Part shown: one piece after another, positions 13,130 to 26,299 of the stretch
Layout of the letters: every line of letters starts with the position of its first letter
Position numbering within the stretch: the stretch's first letter is position 1
DNA from: Gadus chalcogrammus
Taxonomy: Eukaryota > Chordata > Actinopteri > Gadiformes > Gadidae
Reading direction: 5' to 3'
DNA length: 64,000 bases
Assembly (NCBI RefSeq): GCF_026213295.1
Contig: NC_079419.1
Span: 10,243,220-10,307,219 of the forward strand
The notes under the pieces: model-generated
Told to the model about the DNA's origin: nothing
The model's input: only the letters and a program-made list of their open reading frames with translations
The model's database searches: none
Program-made: the position numbers and the translations under genes

Positions 13130-13610
13130 AGCTGGCAGCCTCTCCAGCCGTTAATCAGACCCCTGCAGTTCATAGCCTGGCCGCTCCCCCCCCTCCAGTT
13201 CATAGCCTGATCCCGCCTCCTCTTCCTCTTCTTCCTCCTCCCCCCCTCCGAGTCACCCCGTCCATTTCATAGCCTGACCCTCTTATCTTCCTCTTCCTCA
13301 CACCTCCCAGGATATAGCCTGACCCCACGTCGTATCCTCTCTATACCGTCCCTTCAGCTACTCATTCAGCAAGGAGCTAGACTGGACCGGGGCCTTAACC
13401 CTGTCTATACTGTCGGTTGAGGTTGACTCCAGGTCATAGCCCCTGCCCTGACCATCTCACCGATGTCCAGTTCAATATATCACCAGGTAATACTCTGACG
13501 CCAAACCTAACCCCAGCTCACTATCCAGGTTGTAGCCTGATCCTGCAAATTAGACCCGTTCAATACTGTGATGGAGATCGCTCCAGGACATAGTCTGCAC
13601 CCAGTAACTC
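13130..13610 (+). repeat. Very decayed tandem repeat with catagcctgaccc core
   Basis: Catagcctgacc-like cores recur at irregular spacing across about 450 bp (for example ttcatagcctgatcccgcc and gatatagcctgacccc), with divergent filler. Confidence 0.65.
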
Positions 13611-13639
13611 TGGGACGGTCCCATTGCCTCATCTCATAT

Positions 13640-13770
13640 CTCCACCCTGATTAAATTACAGCAAAGCTTATTGGCGTGAGTTATGGAAACAATAACGCTA
13701 AATCGATTTTTTTCTCGCAATAAACAATGTTGGTAAACATGGCAGTGCACACATAATCAATGATCACACT
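13640..13770. other. Unique AT-rich block, candidate conserved noncoding DNA
   Basis: A non-repetitive stretch (tgattaaattacagcaaag, gcaataaacaatg) amid low-complexity sequence. No coding signal. Conservation cannot be tested here. Confidence 0.3.
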
Positions 13771-13900
13771 CTCTGGCTCTCTCTCCCCCAACTTCCTCCC
13801 TCTCTTCCTTCCTGGTTCTCGTTCCATCCTCCCTTACCTCCTCCCTCCCTCCTACCCTCCCCCATCTTCCTCTACCTCTTCTCCCCTATCTTTGTCAACC

Positions 13901-14012
<112 letters not shown>

Positions 14013-15055
14013 CCGTGACTCCCCGTCTGACAGCAAGTCTCCCAGATCTCCTGTGAGGTGTCCTCTCCCTCGTTACCTTCTCTGTGTGTCTCGGTGTGTG
14101 TGTTTCTGTGTGTCTAGGCGTGTGTGTCTGCCTGTCACCTCTCCCAGAATAGTGTGTTTTTGTCAGCCTCCTCCAGACGCACACACACACACACCCTCAC
14201 CCCTCCAGTGGAGCACAGCAGCTGGAAGTTGGCTACCTAGTTTGGAGATGTTTTGTCACTAAGGTCGGAGGTTGCGGGCGGCAGGGCGGCTTTCAGACAG
14301 ACAGTAGGGGGGGGGGGGGCAGGACCAGCTGCCTGACCCTGACCACTGTTTACTGTTTTAACAAGTTCAAGTTCACTGGTCTGTCTGCCTCGCTGGCTGC
14401 CTCCTGCTGACTGTCTGTACGTCTGTGTCTCTTGACAGAAGCCTTGTTGTTTTGGCTTCCAGACACTTTGAGGAACTCGGGTTCCAACTGCCTTCTGAAG
14501 CCACTCTAGTGCCTGGACCTGGTTCTCCTGAGGACCTGGTTGACAGTGTGGTCGAGGAGTAGGCAGTCCTCCTTCACTCTGGACCCTCAGGAGAAGGCAC
14601 TCCTGAGGGAACCCCCGTCCACAGTGAAGGTGCAGAACGTGGTTCTGTCGCGTTCCTGATCTGTGCTGTGACTCCCGTTGTAGGAACAGAGGTTCCTCCA
14701 GACCGCTGATGTCCTGCCCAGGATGTACAGGTCTTCATCAGCATAACCCTGAGGTTCCTCAGAGTAGTCCTGGGTCAAAGCGGGCAGCAAATTTCACGCT
14801 GAAAACAAGATTAAGTTTGAAACGAAGAAGACGTGATTGTGGAGGACAACTATCCCAAAACGGACAGAAATTAGATTATTATGTGTGATAAGTCCAATCA
14901 GGTAGATTTGGATCTCCCGTCTCCATGGAGATCAGAGAGTCACGACTCCATAGTGAAATAGTGGACCCAGTCGTGGTCTCCAGGCTTGGAGACTTGTTAT
15001 GGTCTGATCATTTGGCTGTGGAATATAGGCATAAGAAAGGAATGTGGCCTGACTA

Positions 15056-15118
15056 ATCCTCCTCCTCCTCCTCCTCCTCCTCCTCCTCCTCCTGCTCCTC
15101 CTGCTCCTCCTCCTCATC
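15056..15118 (+). repeat. (TCC)n trinucleotide repeat
   Basis: About 20 units with two tgc interruptions. A poly-C run of about 22 lies downstream at 15225-15247. Confidence 0.94.
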
Positions 15119-15479
15119 TATGTGTACAGCAACAAGCAACCCCGGCTCTGTGTCCAGACCCACCATCACAGAAATGCAAACCCTTTGATCATGGGCAGTC
15201 GTCACCATGGCGATCATCCTGCTCCCCCCCCCCCCCCCCCCCCCCCCCTCCAACCACCTAAACAGCTTTTCCTTTCAAATATGTGGTTCTGGTCTGGGCT
15301 GGGAGACGGGGAGAGAGAGGGAGGGAGAGACGTAATGGATCCTAATTTGAGTTGGATTATGATTTATCAGGACCGTCTGGCGAAGGGACCGGGCTCTCTG
15401 GAAATAGAAACCATTACTTCACCCACACCCTAACCCACGCCTCACCCCTCTCCCCCCTCCCTACCCTACTCTCTATCCT

Positions 15480-15775
15480 GCCATCAGTCACCTCCGCTCT
15501 CCACCAGGGAGAGGGAGAGAGAGAGGGGGGGGGGAGATAGATTAGGGGAGTAGTGAGGGGGAGAAAGAGAGAGAGAGGGAGAGGATAGACTGAGAGAGGA
15601 AGAGGAGAGAGAGCGGAGAAATGTGAGTCCATCCCCTGATGAGGAGGGGTTAGGGAGTGTCGTGGTGATGAGGAGGAAGGGAGGGGGAGAGAGAAGGGGA
15701 AGAGGAGTGCTGATGATGGGGGAGGAAGAGAGAGGAGAGGAGGGAAGAAGTAGGATGAGGATAGAGAGTACAACG
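15480..15775 (+). repeat. Purine-rich low-complexity tract
   Basis: A/G-rich over about 290 bp, without a clear unit. Confidence 0.8.
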
Positions 15776-15931
15776 CAAGACCTAGAAGAGAGAAATTGAG
15801 AGGCGGGATGGGAGAGAAATATAAGACCAGAAAGAGGCGAAGATGGGGGGAGAAAGGAAACCCATGAATTTTAGATGATGCCTCACTATTTGGACAGTTC
15901 CAATTGGATTTTCATTTCTCTTTTCCACTCG

Positions 15932-15933
<2 letters not shown>

Positions 15934-15992
<59 letters not shown>
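15934..15992 (+). repeat. (TCTG)n tetranucleotide repeat
   Basis: About 14 units of tctg. Confidence 0.96.
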
Positions 15993-16293
15993 CGCTCCTC
16001 CTTTTTCTCTGTCTCTCTCTCCTCCCGTTTCTCTCTGTGTCTATCGGTCTCTATAGAAAAATTGTAAGGTTGAATAATATTCATAACCTTTTGGAATGAT
16101 ACACAGAAACATTGTTGCCAATTTTCTAAAACCAGATACAATGCTAAGTGTGTGTGTGATTATATGAATGATATGAGTGGCCCTCGTGATGTCAACACCT
16201 GGTCACTGTTGTGTTGGATCACCATGGTAACGTGGTGATGGTGGTTGCATCATCCAGTCCTCTGTGGTGGTGCTGCTGGGATGGTTGCCTGGG

Positions 16294-16324
16294 GAGGTGT
16301 GATCAGGGGTCCTGATCACACCTC
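16294..16324. other. Inverted repeat with 14-bp perfect arms
   Basis: GAGGTGTGATCAGG (16294-16307), loop GGT, then its exact reverse complement (16311-16324). Confidence 0.94.
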
Positions 16325-16327
16325 GGA

Positions 16328-16600
16328 CGCACGCACACATGCACACACACTCATTCAGACACACATGCATGCGTACACACACAAGCAGATACACAAACGC
16401 GAGCGCACACGCACGCATCCCCATCTCATAAAGGCAGAAACACGTTTGCACACAGACACGTATGCACACATATACCACACACAAACATGTATGCAAACAC
16501 ACAAACACATATGCACGCAAACACACAAACACTTATAAACACACACACACAAACGCAAACACACCACCACATAAAGACACACACACACACGCACACCACC
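16328..16600 (+). repeat. CA-rich cryptic repeat
   Basis: Interrupted cacaca, acgcac and acaaacac blocks. The His/Thr-rich and Cys/Val-rich frames here are artefacts. Confidence 0.85.
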
Positions 16601-17539
16601 TGTCACTGAGCTCTGTGAGTGGCGCTCCGAGTTCTGCGAGTGCTCTCTCGTTAAAAACATCAAACATCTCCTCTCCCACCACTTGTCTCCTCAAACCGCC
16701 CGAGAGCTTCCCACCGCCACGCGGAAGCTCTGCGGCACACACACAAAGCTGCCTGCTAGCTGGGAATAGGTAGCTGCTGCGAACCCGCTAGCCGCTCAGG
16801 ACTGCTAAACTGATGCTAGTTAGCGTCTGTTTTTGCTTCAAGTGAACGGGACTTTAAAGGTTACCGTGGCGCGAGTAAGCTTAGCAACACCAGGGTAATG
16901 AGCGGATGGGAGCTAGCGTATGCTACGCTACCACTTTGTACAGATCTGAGCTAGCTTCTATTTGGTGTCCTCATGTTAATACTTCAGATAGGGGCTAGTT
17001 CGTGCGCTACGCTGCTACGAGCTAATGGCGCTGGAGTGCGTCTCGTTGACACCGAGGGCGGGGTCGATGCCGGCCGTTGAAACCAACTGTTGTGAGACCC
17101 CCCCTCTGGTGGAATCTCTGTTGCCTGGCAACGGAGCCCGCGGGAGACATGTGCCGAGTCAACGCGGTCGCTGGCATTGGCGGCGGCTTCTGATTGGTCG
17201 AAGCGGGGCGGTGGTTGATGGGCAGCCGTGGGATGATGGATGTGACGGGCGGTGTGTGTGAGTGTGTCTGTGTGTGTGTCCCCTGGTTACCGGTGTTCTA
17301 ACCACCGCTGAAACACCTCCATCCATCAAACCGTGCACCTTGTCAGTTGTCAAATCGCCATGACGACCGCCACGTTACCGGCAGTTAAGACCCGTGGGTA
17401 GCCGCCGCCGCCGCCGCGCTGACATGCAGATCAATTGTCTCGCTCTCCTCCCAGATTAGCCGCTTGCTCGCTTTGTTCAACACGTCAGCGCGCGACACTT
17501 ATGAAACACTGCTGCGCGCTAAACATCATATCTCATGCT

Positions 17540-17760
17540 ACCTCAGGGAGGCTACTTTAGCATGCTAACCAGAAAAGAAGGCTACTTTAGCTACTTTAGC
17601 ATGCTAGCCAGGCAAGAAGGCTACTTCAGAATGCTACGGCAGGAAGTGCTGCTTCAGCATGCTACGTCAGGAAGCGCTACTTTAGCATGCTAGCCAGGTA
17701 AGAAGGCTACTTTAGCATGCTACGTCAGGAAGCGCTACTTTAGCATTCGTCAGTATGCAA
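17540..17760 (+). repeat. Tandem repeat of about 30 bp
   Basis: Seven or so units of ggctactttagcatgctagc with ccaggtaagaa or gtcaggaagcg spacers. Confidence 0.85.
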
Positions 17761-18370
17761 CAGTAGCCGTCCTGCTGAGCATCAGACACAATGTTTATCC
17801 TCCACCAAGTGTTTCTGGGTGGAGGCATGAAGCCCTTAGAACACATGTGGATCCAGTCAGGACCGCCACAGCGCTTCGTCAACCCCTGACGCCCCTCGTT
17901 AGAGCGGCTTGGCCTGGAACACCGCCCGGTCCTGGTCCAGATTAATCAGACCCCCCCCTTCCCGCCACACACTCACAGTTTAAACCCAGGGATCTCATAT
18001 CTCCACACGCAGCACACGGAGTGTCTGAGGGCCGCGGGTCTGAAGCAATAAAGAGGCTTCCTGTCCCTCGGTCACCAGGGAGGTGGACTTCAGAGCGCCG
18101 GCCTCCTGATCCCACAGCGTCTTATTCCACTGAGGAGAAGACAAGCCCTCATCATGCTGCACCGTGTGAGGAGAATATTCCCGTTAATCCCCTGGACTGT
18201 GGCTTTAATATGGGGGGTCTTTGGGGAGACGATTGGGAATGTGGTCCTCCACGTTGAGGTCGGTCCAGTCCTGGGGCTGCAGGGCTCAGACCAAGAGGCT
18301 CTGGGTTCAGAGACTCACGGACAAGAGAACCTTCCAGTCTCTCAGAGTCACGGATGCTGCTGTTGTATTT

Positions 18371-18511
<141 letters not shown>

Positions 18512-18574
18512 ACTTGCGTGCCACATGATTTGTAGAGCAGGAAAGTGTTCTCAGCACGGTACCAACACACACGT

Positions 18575-18980
18575 ATACAACAGTATACACACATTCACAC
18601 ACACACACAAGGTTGCAGATATCATTGATTTATGCGTGGTTGAGTCCCGAGGCCTCTCAGCCCTGAGGACATACAGACCATCATATAGAGAGACCTACTA
18701 CACACAGTCGAAAACATGTACACACACTCTTATCCGCAAACATGCCCACAAGCACACACGCACATACATTTGCGTGCAATCACACACGTACGCATACACG
18801 TACACAAGATCGTGCATGCGCACGCACACACACACACATATACACACATGTGCATGCATCAGCACACACACACACACACACACATAAGCGCACCCACACA
18901 CATAGGCACACACACCAGCTCCCAAGACATACTTTTCCACAAATCATAACACACATAAAGAGTCTCTCACACACATGAAG
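18575..18980 (+). repeat. CA-rich cryptic repeat
   Basis: Interrupted CA/CG-containing blocks (cgcacacacacaca, cacatgtgcatgcat). Confidence 0.83.
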
Positions 18981-19789
18981 GCTCATAGAATCTCTCCCGG
19001 CCACTCTTCCTCACTCTCTCTTCCTCACTCTGTCGCTCACACACAAACTAATCCCACACACAGACCTCTACACTCACACTCACACACACACACACACCCA
19101 GGCCTGAGTGTGTGTGGCTCCGTGCCAGGGTGTTTGCCCTCCAAGTGTGACCGGTTGGTTCTGACCCGACAGACTCTCGCTAGCGCGCCACGCGCTACCC
19201 AAGCTGCTAGCTAAAACCGCTGTCCTCTAACCCTGTCAAACACACATCCATGTAAAGTGGATTCAACTTGGCTGCTAATAAGCTTGCTTGATGGCTAACT
19301 GGATTATCCGCCTGGTTTATAAACATCAAATCGTCCTGGTGTTTTTCTTGTGTTGACATGAGCGTAGCCACCAGATTAGCCACACCTAGCTCCGTGCGCT
19401 AGCGGCTAGGCATGCTCCGTGCTGGAGTTTCATTGAGGGCTGCTAATGAGCATGTTGTTAGCGTGCGGCGTGAGCCCTCCCGGCCCACAAGGTTAAACCA
19501 GTAATCCCAGTAACGGCCCGTGTAATGGACTCCTCCAGGCTCTGGGTCACACTTAACAAGCTTCCCCCCCCTTACCCAACGCTCTCTCCCCCCCTGATAG
19601 CGTCAGCATTAGCATGAACTCATGCTAGTCTGGAGCTAATCTCTTAGGCCGGGGGTTTAGCGTCCCGCTTCACTTCTAACGTTTATGAATTTCATGTTTG
19701 ACATTCAGATGAATGTGGAACATTAGATGAACCGCTAAATCTGGACACTTGTTATGACTGGTTCCCTATAGAAGGGACACGGTCTAGTG

Positions 19790-20440
19790 TTCATAGTGTT
19801 GGAGTCAGGGCACGAGGGTCTGGGTTTGATCCCCAATCAATCCCCAATACCGTTTATCCCCTACCTGCTCCTTAATGACCTGTCTCTGTACTGTTTACTA
19901 GGGCTGGGCGATATGACGATATATATCGTGTGATGATATAAAAAAAGTCTATCGTTTCATATTATCCTCTATCGTTTATATCGTCTTGTCGCAAATCACA
20001 CTCTTTACGGTAATATTTTACGTCATTTGGACGACGCTTTACATTCTTCCACACGGCACATGAACGCAACACAAACAAACATGGAGGAGAGTGGAACGTG
20101 ACAATTCTGAATAGGAGAAGGACTCCCACGACCAGCCAAACTGTCTACCCCCTACCTACTCCTTAATGACCTGTCTCTGTACTGTTTAACCCCTCCCTGC
20201 TCCTTAATGACCCGTCTCTGTACTGTCTAACCCCTACCTGCTCCTTAATGACCTGTCTCTGTACGGTCTAACCCCTACCTTCTCCTTAATGACCTGTCTC
20301 TGTACTGTTTAACCCCTACCTGCTCCTTAATGACCTGTCTCTGTACTGTTTAACCCCTACCTGCTCCTTAATGACCTGTCTCTGTACTGTTTAACCCCTA
20401 CCTGCTCCTTAATGACCTGTTTGTACAGTCCATCCCCTGA
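19790..20440 (+). mobile_element. SINE with 3' array of eight 41-bp units, interrupted by an insertion
   Basis: A tRNA-like B box (gtctgggtttgatcccc, near 19822) leads into eight copies of a 41-bp unit that starts taacccctacctgctcctta and continues atgacctgtctctgtactgt. Copy 1 lies at 19856-19893 and copies 2-8 at about 20144-20440. The 240 bp between them is a separate insertion. Confidence 0.82.
19896..20141. mobile_element. Inserted fragment, hAT-like non-autonomous element (tentative)
   Basis: It begins tagggctgggcgatatgacg, a start I associate with hAT-type non-autonomous transposons in fish genomes (from memory). It splits the 41-bp array: ctgtttac on the left is matched by ctgtctac on the right (7 of 8), compatible with the 8-bp target duplication of hAT elements. 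No terminal inverted repeat is clear on the right, so the family call is weak. Confidence 0.45.
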
Positions 20441-20737
20441 AGCGTCCTCTAAGTGACTCTGCACTAAGTAGTACCGTCAGTGTTTCAGTCCAGCAGCGGT
20501 AGTGGTCTTCCTAATAGGTCTGATGAGCAGATAAAACACCGCTCATGCAGAGAGCCCACTGAGTGCCGGCTCTCATATCTGCATTAGCCCTTAGCCACCG
20601 TGAGCAGAGCCCAGCCAAACCCCCCCCCACACACACACACACACACACACTTCCCTCCTCCACCTCCTCCGATCTATGGATCTGGATTATCAGCTCCCAG
20701 CATCGCACTGTGTTCCTCTCAGCAGAGAGAGACCAGC

Positions 20738-21004
20738 AGTTTCGGCTCTCTCTCCCTCGCTCTCTCGCCCTCTCTCCCTTCATCCCCTCTCTCGCTCTCG
20801 CTCTCTCTCTCGCCCTCTCTCTCGCCCTCTCTCTCTCCCCCTCGCCCTCTCTCCCTTCATCCCCCTCTCTCTCTCTCTCTCTCGCCCTCTCTCCTCTCTC
20901 CCTCGCCCTCTCTCCCTTCATCCCCCTCTCTCTCTCTCTCTCTCGCCCTCTCTCGCTCTCTCCCTCGCCCTCTCTCCCTTCATCCCCCTCTCTCTCTCTC
21001 TCTC
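20738..21004 (+). repeat. Pyrimidine-rich minisatellite
   Basis: Units of ctctcgccctctctcccttc followed by atccccctctctctc; a 70-75-bp higher-order period is visible at 20838, 20907 and 20968. Confidence 0.9.
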
Positions 21005-21599
21005 CACATCAGTTGATGTTCACGGACCCTCCCCCAGTGGGGCGTGGTCTCCCGGCCCCGCCTCCAGCCCGATTGAACGCTTAATTAAAAGGCAGTGTTT
21101 TAATTAGAGAGTGTGTTATTATGAAGGAGGGCTGGTTGGCTCCAGCAGCAGATAGCGTATCGCTGAGATCCGTGTTTATTAATCAGCAGAACTGGATTAA
21201 TCCGGATCAGGAAGTGGTTCCTCCGCTCAGTCCCCAGTGTTCCCCGTTCATTTACATCTCCTGATAACATTGAGGCTTCACAGAGGGATTCAAACCCCCC
21301 GGCCCATGGGCAGGGCAGTAGGGAGGTGGAGGTGAGTGGAACTCCCAGCTGAAGGGTCCAGGTCTGAACTAGAGAGGTTCTAACATCAATTCTTCCTTCC
21401 AGATTGCGATTCCGATTTCTGAACTTGGGTATGGGCAGATACCGAGTATATACCGATAAAACATCTAGCATTGTAAATATTAACAGCACTTGTTCTTACT
21501 GAAGGGTTCTCTTACGATAAAACATTGGTATTCTTGTATCCTTGTTTCCGACTTGGCAGCTCAAACTCACGTAGGTCGGAGATGAAACGTTTCCCATTC

Positions 21600-21990
21600 C
21601 CCATCAGGTCTCTACTGTCAGTGGTCATAAGTAGAGTCAGTGGTTATAGTTAGTGGTTGTAGTAGAGTTACTGGTTATAGTAGAGTTAGTGGTTATAGTT
21701 TGTGTTTATAGTAGAGTCAGTGGTTATAGTTAGTGGTTATAGTTTGTGGTTATAGTAGAGTTAGTGGTTATAGTAGAGTTAGTGGTTAAAGTTAGTGGTG
21801 GTTATAGTTAGTGGTCATAGTATAGTTACTGGGTATAGTTAGTGGTTATAGTATGGTTAGTGGTTATAGTAGAGTGAGTGTTTATAGTCAGTGGTTATTG
21901 TAGTTAGTGCTTATAGTCAGTGGTGGTTATGGTAAGTGGTTATAGTATAGTTACTGGGTATAGTTAGTGGTTAAAGTGTAGTCAGTGGTT
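21600..21990 (+). repeat. Degenerate minisatellite, agtggttatagt core
   Basis: Agtggttatagtagagtt-type units of 15-18 bp recur over about 390 bp. Confidence 0.88.
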
Positions 21991-22634
21991 CTGGTCCTGG
22001 TACGTTTGGCGGCTGGGGGTCCATTCTGAAGCCCCCCGGCCTGGCCGGGGCACGGGGCGGTGAACGGATGCCATTGACTGGTAATCCCGGGGATTAGCAG
22101 TGTGTCCGTCAGCTGCTGGTGTCTCTTACTGTACCGGCCGGGGCGTCCTGGGGGGCTACAGGCCGGGTTTATCCCCTCTGGTGCGGGGGGCCGGCTGAAG
22201 CCCCCCTTGTTAGTGTTGGTCCGAGAGTGGAAGCTGTGATCGTGCTCCTCTCTCCGCGGCGCGGCTGAGCCTGAATTCACGCGGCGGCCGTGGAGGAGGT
22301 GAGCTCCGGAGACATCTCCTCCATAAAGCCGTCCTCCATCAGCCAGCGCCGTAAACCCAGAGCTGGGGCCGTCCGTCATGAGGCGCTGATCTCAGCCCGG
22401 CGTGAGGAACACGGTGATGCAGTGTGCTGCAGCAGGTCCCCCCTGCAGGTAGAACTCAGACGCTGCTCCCCTCCTCTTCCTCCCCCTACTCCTCCTCCTC
22501 CACCTCGACCTCCACCCCCTCCTCCACCTCCCCCTCCACCCCATCCTCATCCTCCACCTGTCTAGGGATGCATCTCAGATCTCTTCTTATGTGTTGGCTT
22601 TTGTGTTCTCTTAGTCTCATAATCTTTTCATGTG

Positions 22635-22636
<2 letters not shown>

Positions 22637-22712
<76 letters not shown>
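22637..22712 (+). repeat. (CT)n microsatellite
   Basis: About 37 units, followed by ctcctttctcctttct. Confidence 0.96.
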
Positions 22713-22714
<2 letters not shown>

Positions 22715-22911
22715 TTCTCCTTTCTCCTTTCTCTCTCTCTCTTCGGTCAAACGGTAGCGAGGTCTCAGTATAGTGTCTTTGTATTCCGTCAGTGTTAGTG
22801 TTTCATGTGTTCATGTTCTTAGGTGAACTCTGGTTCTGTGTTGAGCAGAGCCATGTGGGTCCTCTGAGATGTCTCCTCCACCATGATGAGAACCTCACTG
22901 TCCACGGGGCG

Positions 22912-23150
22912 GCATTCTGGGCTCAGGAGGTAGAGCGGGTCGGCTGGTAACGAGAAGCTTGCTAGATCGATGCCTGGCTCCTAGCAGAGCGTCAAGGTTT
23001 CCCTGAGTAAGGCACCTCAGCTGCCTGTCGCCCTGCATGGTCGACTCCGCCGTCGGTGTGGGAATGTGCATGAATGGGTGAATGTGGGGCAATATTGTAA
23101 AGCGCTTTGAGCGGCCACTGGTTAGAAAAGCGCTGTATAAATGCATGTTT
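22912..23150 (+). mobile_element. tRNA-derived SINE, tail type B
   Basis: The head has an A-box-like ctcaggaggtagagcgggtc and a B-box-like cttgctagatcgatgcc. The body has ccctgagtaaggcacctcag and gtcgactccgccgtcggtgt. The tail is gtaaagcgctttgagcggcc and gaaaagcgctgtataaatgc, a retroposon tail widespread in teleosts. Head and body match the minus-strand SINE at 12325; the tail is different. Confidence 0.87.
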
Positions 23151-23614
23151 GCCATTCACATGTTACTGTAACCAGAAGGACACGCCGTCCCAACGCACGC
23201 ACCACCCCTCCATGTCACGCTACGTCAGGCAGTGTTCGCAGCGGAAGCAGGCCTTCACCATTAAGTTCTCTAGGCCCTGGTTTAGGGGGTAAACATCTGG
23301 AGTCAGGAGACCCCCCACCGCCAGCCCCTCTCCTGGGACGGGGGTCCGGGCTGACCTGTGTTTCCTGGGTCAGCCGTGTTCAGAGGACTCGGGGCATCTG
23401 TCTTACCCATCACCGGATTATCTGTTCAGCCGTGACACCCCATCCTCCCAGAACCATCCGCCCATCTGCTCTGTGGGCTGCTGGCTCGGTCTGGGCTCCA
23501 TGATCTAGGCTTTGGCTCTCAGTGTTGGCGCAACAGAACGGCCTTCTGGGAGTTGTTGTTCACTCTGGTTGATTCTGCCACAATTGTCACTGATTTCTTA
23601 AGCTGCATGTCATC

Positions 23615-23990
23615 AAGGGTTAGGTGTACAGAGACAGGTCATTAAGGAGCAGGTAGGGGTTAGACAGTACAGAGACAGTCATTAAGGAGCCGGTAGGGGT
23701 TAGACATACGAGAAGGTCATTAAGGAGCAGTAGGAGGTAGACAGTACAGAGACAGGTCTAGGAGCAGGTAGGGGTTAAGAGACAGAGACCAGGTCAATTA
23801 AGGAGCCGGTAGGGTTTAGTCACAGTACAGAGACAGTTCATTAAGGAGCAGGTAGGGGGTAGACAGTACAGAGACAAGTCATTAAGGAGCAGGTAGGGGT
23901 TAGGGGTCATCTTGTTCTACGATTCCTACAGGTAGACTTTGGACACTGGGGATTGAACCCAGAACCTTTTAAACACACATTCCTCATTCC
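23615..23990 (-). mobile_element. SINE with array of about seven decayed 41-bp units
   Basis: On the minus strand, a B box (ggttctgggttcaatcccc) is followed by tagaacaagatgacccctaa and then about seven copies of the 41-bp unit. The copies differ by many indels, so this array is older than those at 19.9 and 48.6 kb. Confidence 0.82.
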
Positions 23991-24339
23991 TCCTCTGAAA
24001 CTTAATCAATGGTTTGTTGATTCTCCTATTTAAATACGATTGGCCAGAAAGGCTGTGAATCAGTGCTGAAACTTTTTTGTAGAATGATCAACGAATGGCA
24101 CTGAATCCCTGGTGTAATGTGTTCATGTGTTCCAGTAAAGAGCCGTTCTGCTGATAGATTCAGCTGCTGGTCGCCCTACTTGAGCGGTAAACGGAGTTCT
24201 GAAACCAGGGACGCGGTAATTTAATCAGTTCTGGTGCGACTGTGGTGTGGTCAAAGTCAAAGGACTGCACCAATCTAGGTCATGTGGATCTGGGGGAGAG
24301 CAGTGCATCATGGGAGTACCCACCAGAGACGGTCCTCCG

Positions 24340-24590
24340 GGCGTAGCGCTACACACCGCGAGCTGTCGGTGGAGCGGAGCCCTGTGATTGGTGGTGTGTT
24401 TGTCCAGCGCTCCGGCAACAATTAGCTCTCTCCCGCCGCAGCGCGACGGAGCGGCAGAGTACCGGTAGCAGTCTCCGAGCGGTGATTCAAATGAGCCAAG
24501 GGCTCAGCGCGCTCTTTGTTGCTCGTTATGAATTATACATCAGAGACGCGTTACTTTGATTCATCTCGCCGCCGGCTCCGGCCCCAGGAC
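24340..24590. other. CpG-rich unique block upstream of the pard3 exon
   Basis: Non-repetitive, with many CG dinucleotides (ccgccgcagcgcgacgga), then an AT-containing end (cgttatgaattatacatcag). Possible regulatory or conserved DNA; not testable here. Confidence 0.3.
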
Positions 24591-24625
24591 CCAGGCTCAG
24601 GCTCAGGCTCACTCATCACCTCTAA

Positions 24626-25003
<378 letters not shown>

Positions 25004-25195
25004 TGAGGGCCGCCCCCCCCCCAGTCCGTCCGGGGACCCCACCTCGGGTCCGTCCAGGAGACCCCCCCCCACTGGGTACCCGGCGGAGGAGACGGCTAAC
25101 GGCGGTGTTAGCCTAGCGGCTAGCGGGACCGGGAGAACTCAAAGAAATCAAAGGACTGAACTGTCTGGATCGGCCGTCACGCACCGTTGACCGTC

Positions 25196-25229
25196 GTAGC
25201 ATGCTAACGCCCGAGCGTTAGCATGCTAC
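25196..25229. other. Inverted repeat with 15-bp perfect arms in the intron after the exon
   Basis: GTAGCATGCTAACGC (25196-25210), loop CCGA, exact reverse complement (25215-25229). It lies about 200 bases past the pard3 donor, so it could fold in the pre-mRNA. Confidence 0.95.
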
Positions 25230-26299
25230 CCGCCGGTTAGCACGAAGCTAACCCTTCACTAACCACACTACCAATCACAAGCAAGACTGGAATGTTCCCC
25301 GGACTGCCGTTAGCCTCCCCCTAATGAGGCTAACAGGCTAACCTGCTAACGCTAACTCCCTCTCCAGTCCACACCCCCTATTCATCTGCATGCAGGGCTG
25401 GACGTCCCCGTCACTAACCCCACAACCACCCCAAACACCGCCTCAACATCATTTCATTAGTTTCAGCTGTCTGTCAATCACCCACACTGATCCCGCCCGC
25501 CATCTTTCATCGACCAACAGACTCTCTAGACTCTGACTCGTCCAACCACTGAATCATGGAACCCACTTGTAGACGTGTCATTTTTAAAAAGTGTTTTATC
25601 TTGAAGTGTGAGGTTGGGATCGTGTGCGTTTTAGCGGTTGTTTTAATTGTGTTTCCTGGCGGGTCGTCTGTGACGGTTCTTAATTAGAACGTTCCTCCCG
25701 CCCTCCGTGGGCTGATGAAACCAGACGACATCTCTGACGGGTTATTTTAAGGCCGGCTCCTCCTCCACAAGTGTACTTTGTCTCCTCTTTTTTTTACATG
25801 AATTTCCATAACTGCTGATGATGACACGTCTTCCCCTCCTTTGAGTGCGTCGGGCCGCCGGGGGTTTGAATCCCCTTCAGCATCTCATTGAGCACTGCTG
25901 CCCGCGTGCCTCCGAGCAAACTCCCTGGAACTGCCTCTGCGATCGCCCCCTCCCTCCCGTACCACGACGTCCACGCTGTAGTCTAGGAGAGCTCTCGGAA
26001 CTCAAAGCATTCCTGTTCTCTGCACACATCTGTATCAAAGGTTCTGTGGTCGGATCCCAGCCGTGTTCGAGATGCAGAGTTCTGTTTTCATATTTTCTTA
26101 CGCTCCTGTGATCCCCTGTGTTGTGCAAACAGCTTTTTAATATTCCAGGTGATATGGAATATCAGCGAGAGGCTCTGTTCTTTTATAGCTCATAAACACA
26201 AATAAAAAAATAAAACTCCAAACCTGCAGCGTCGACCCAAGTCATGAGGTTCTACTCTCAGCATCTGATCTATTCTCCTCCAGAAACGCCTCCGCCAGA

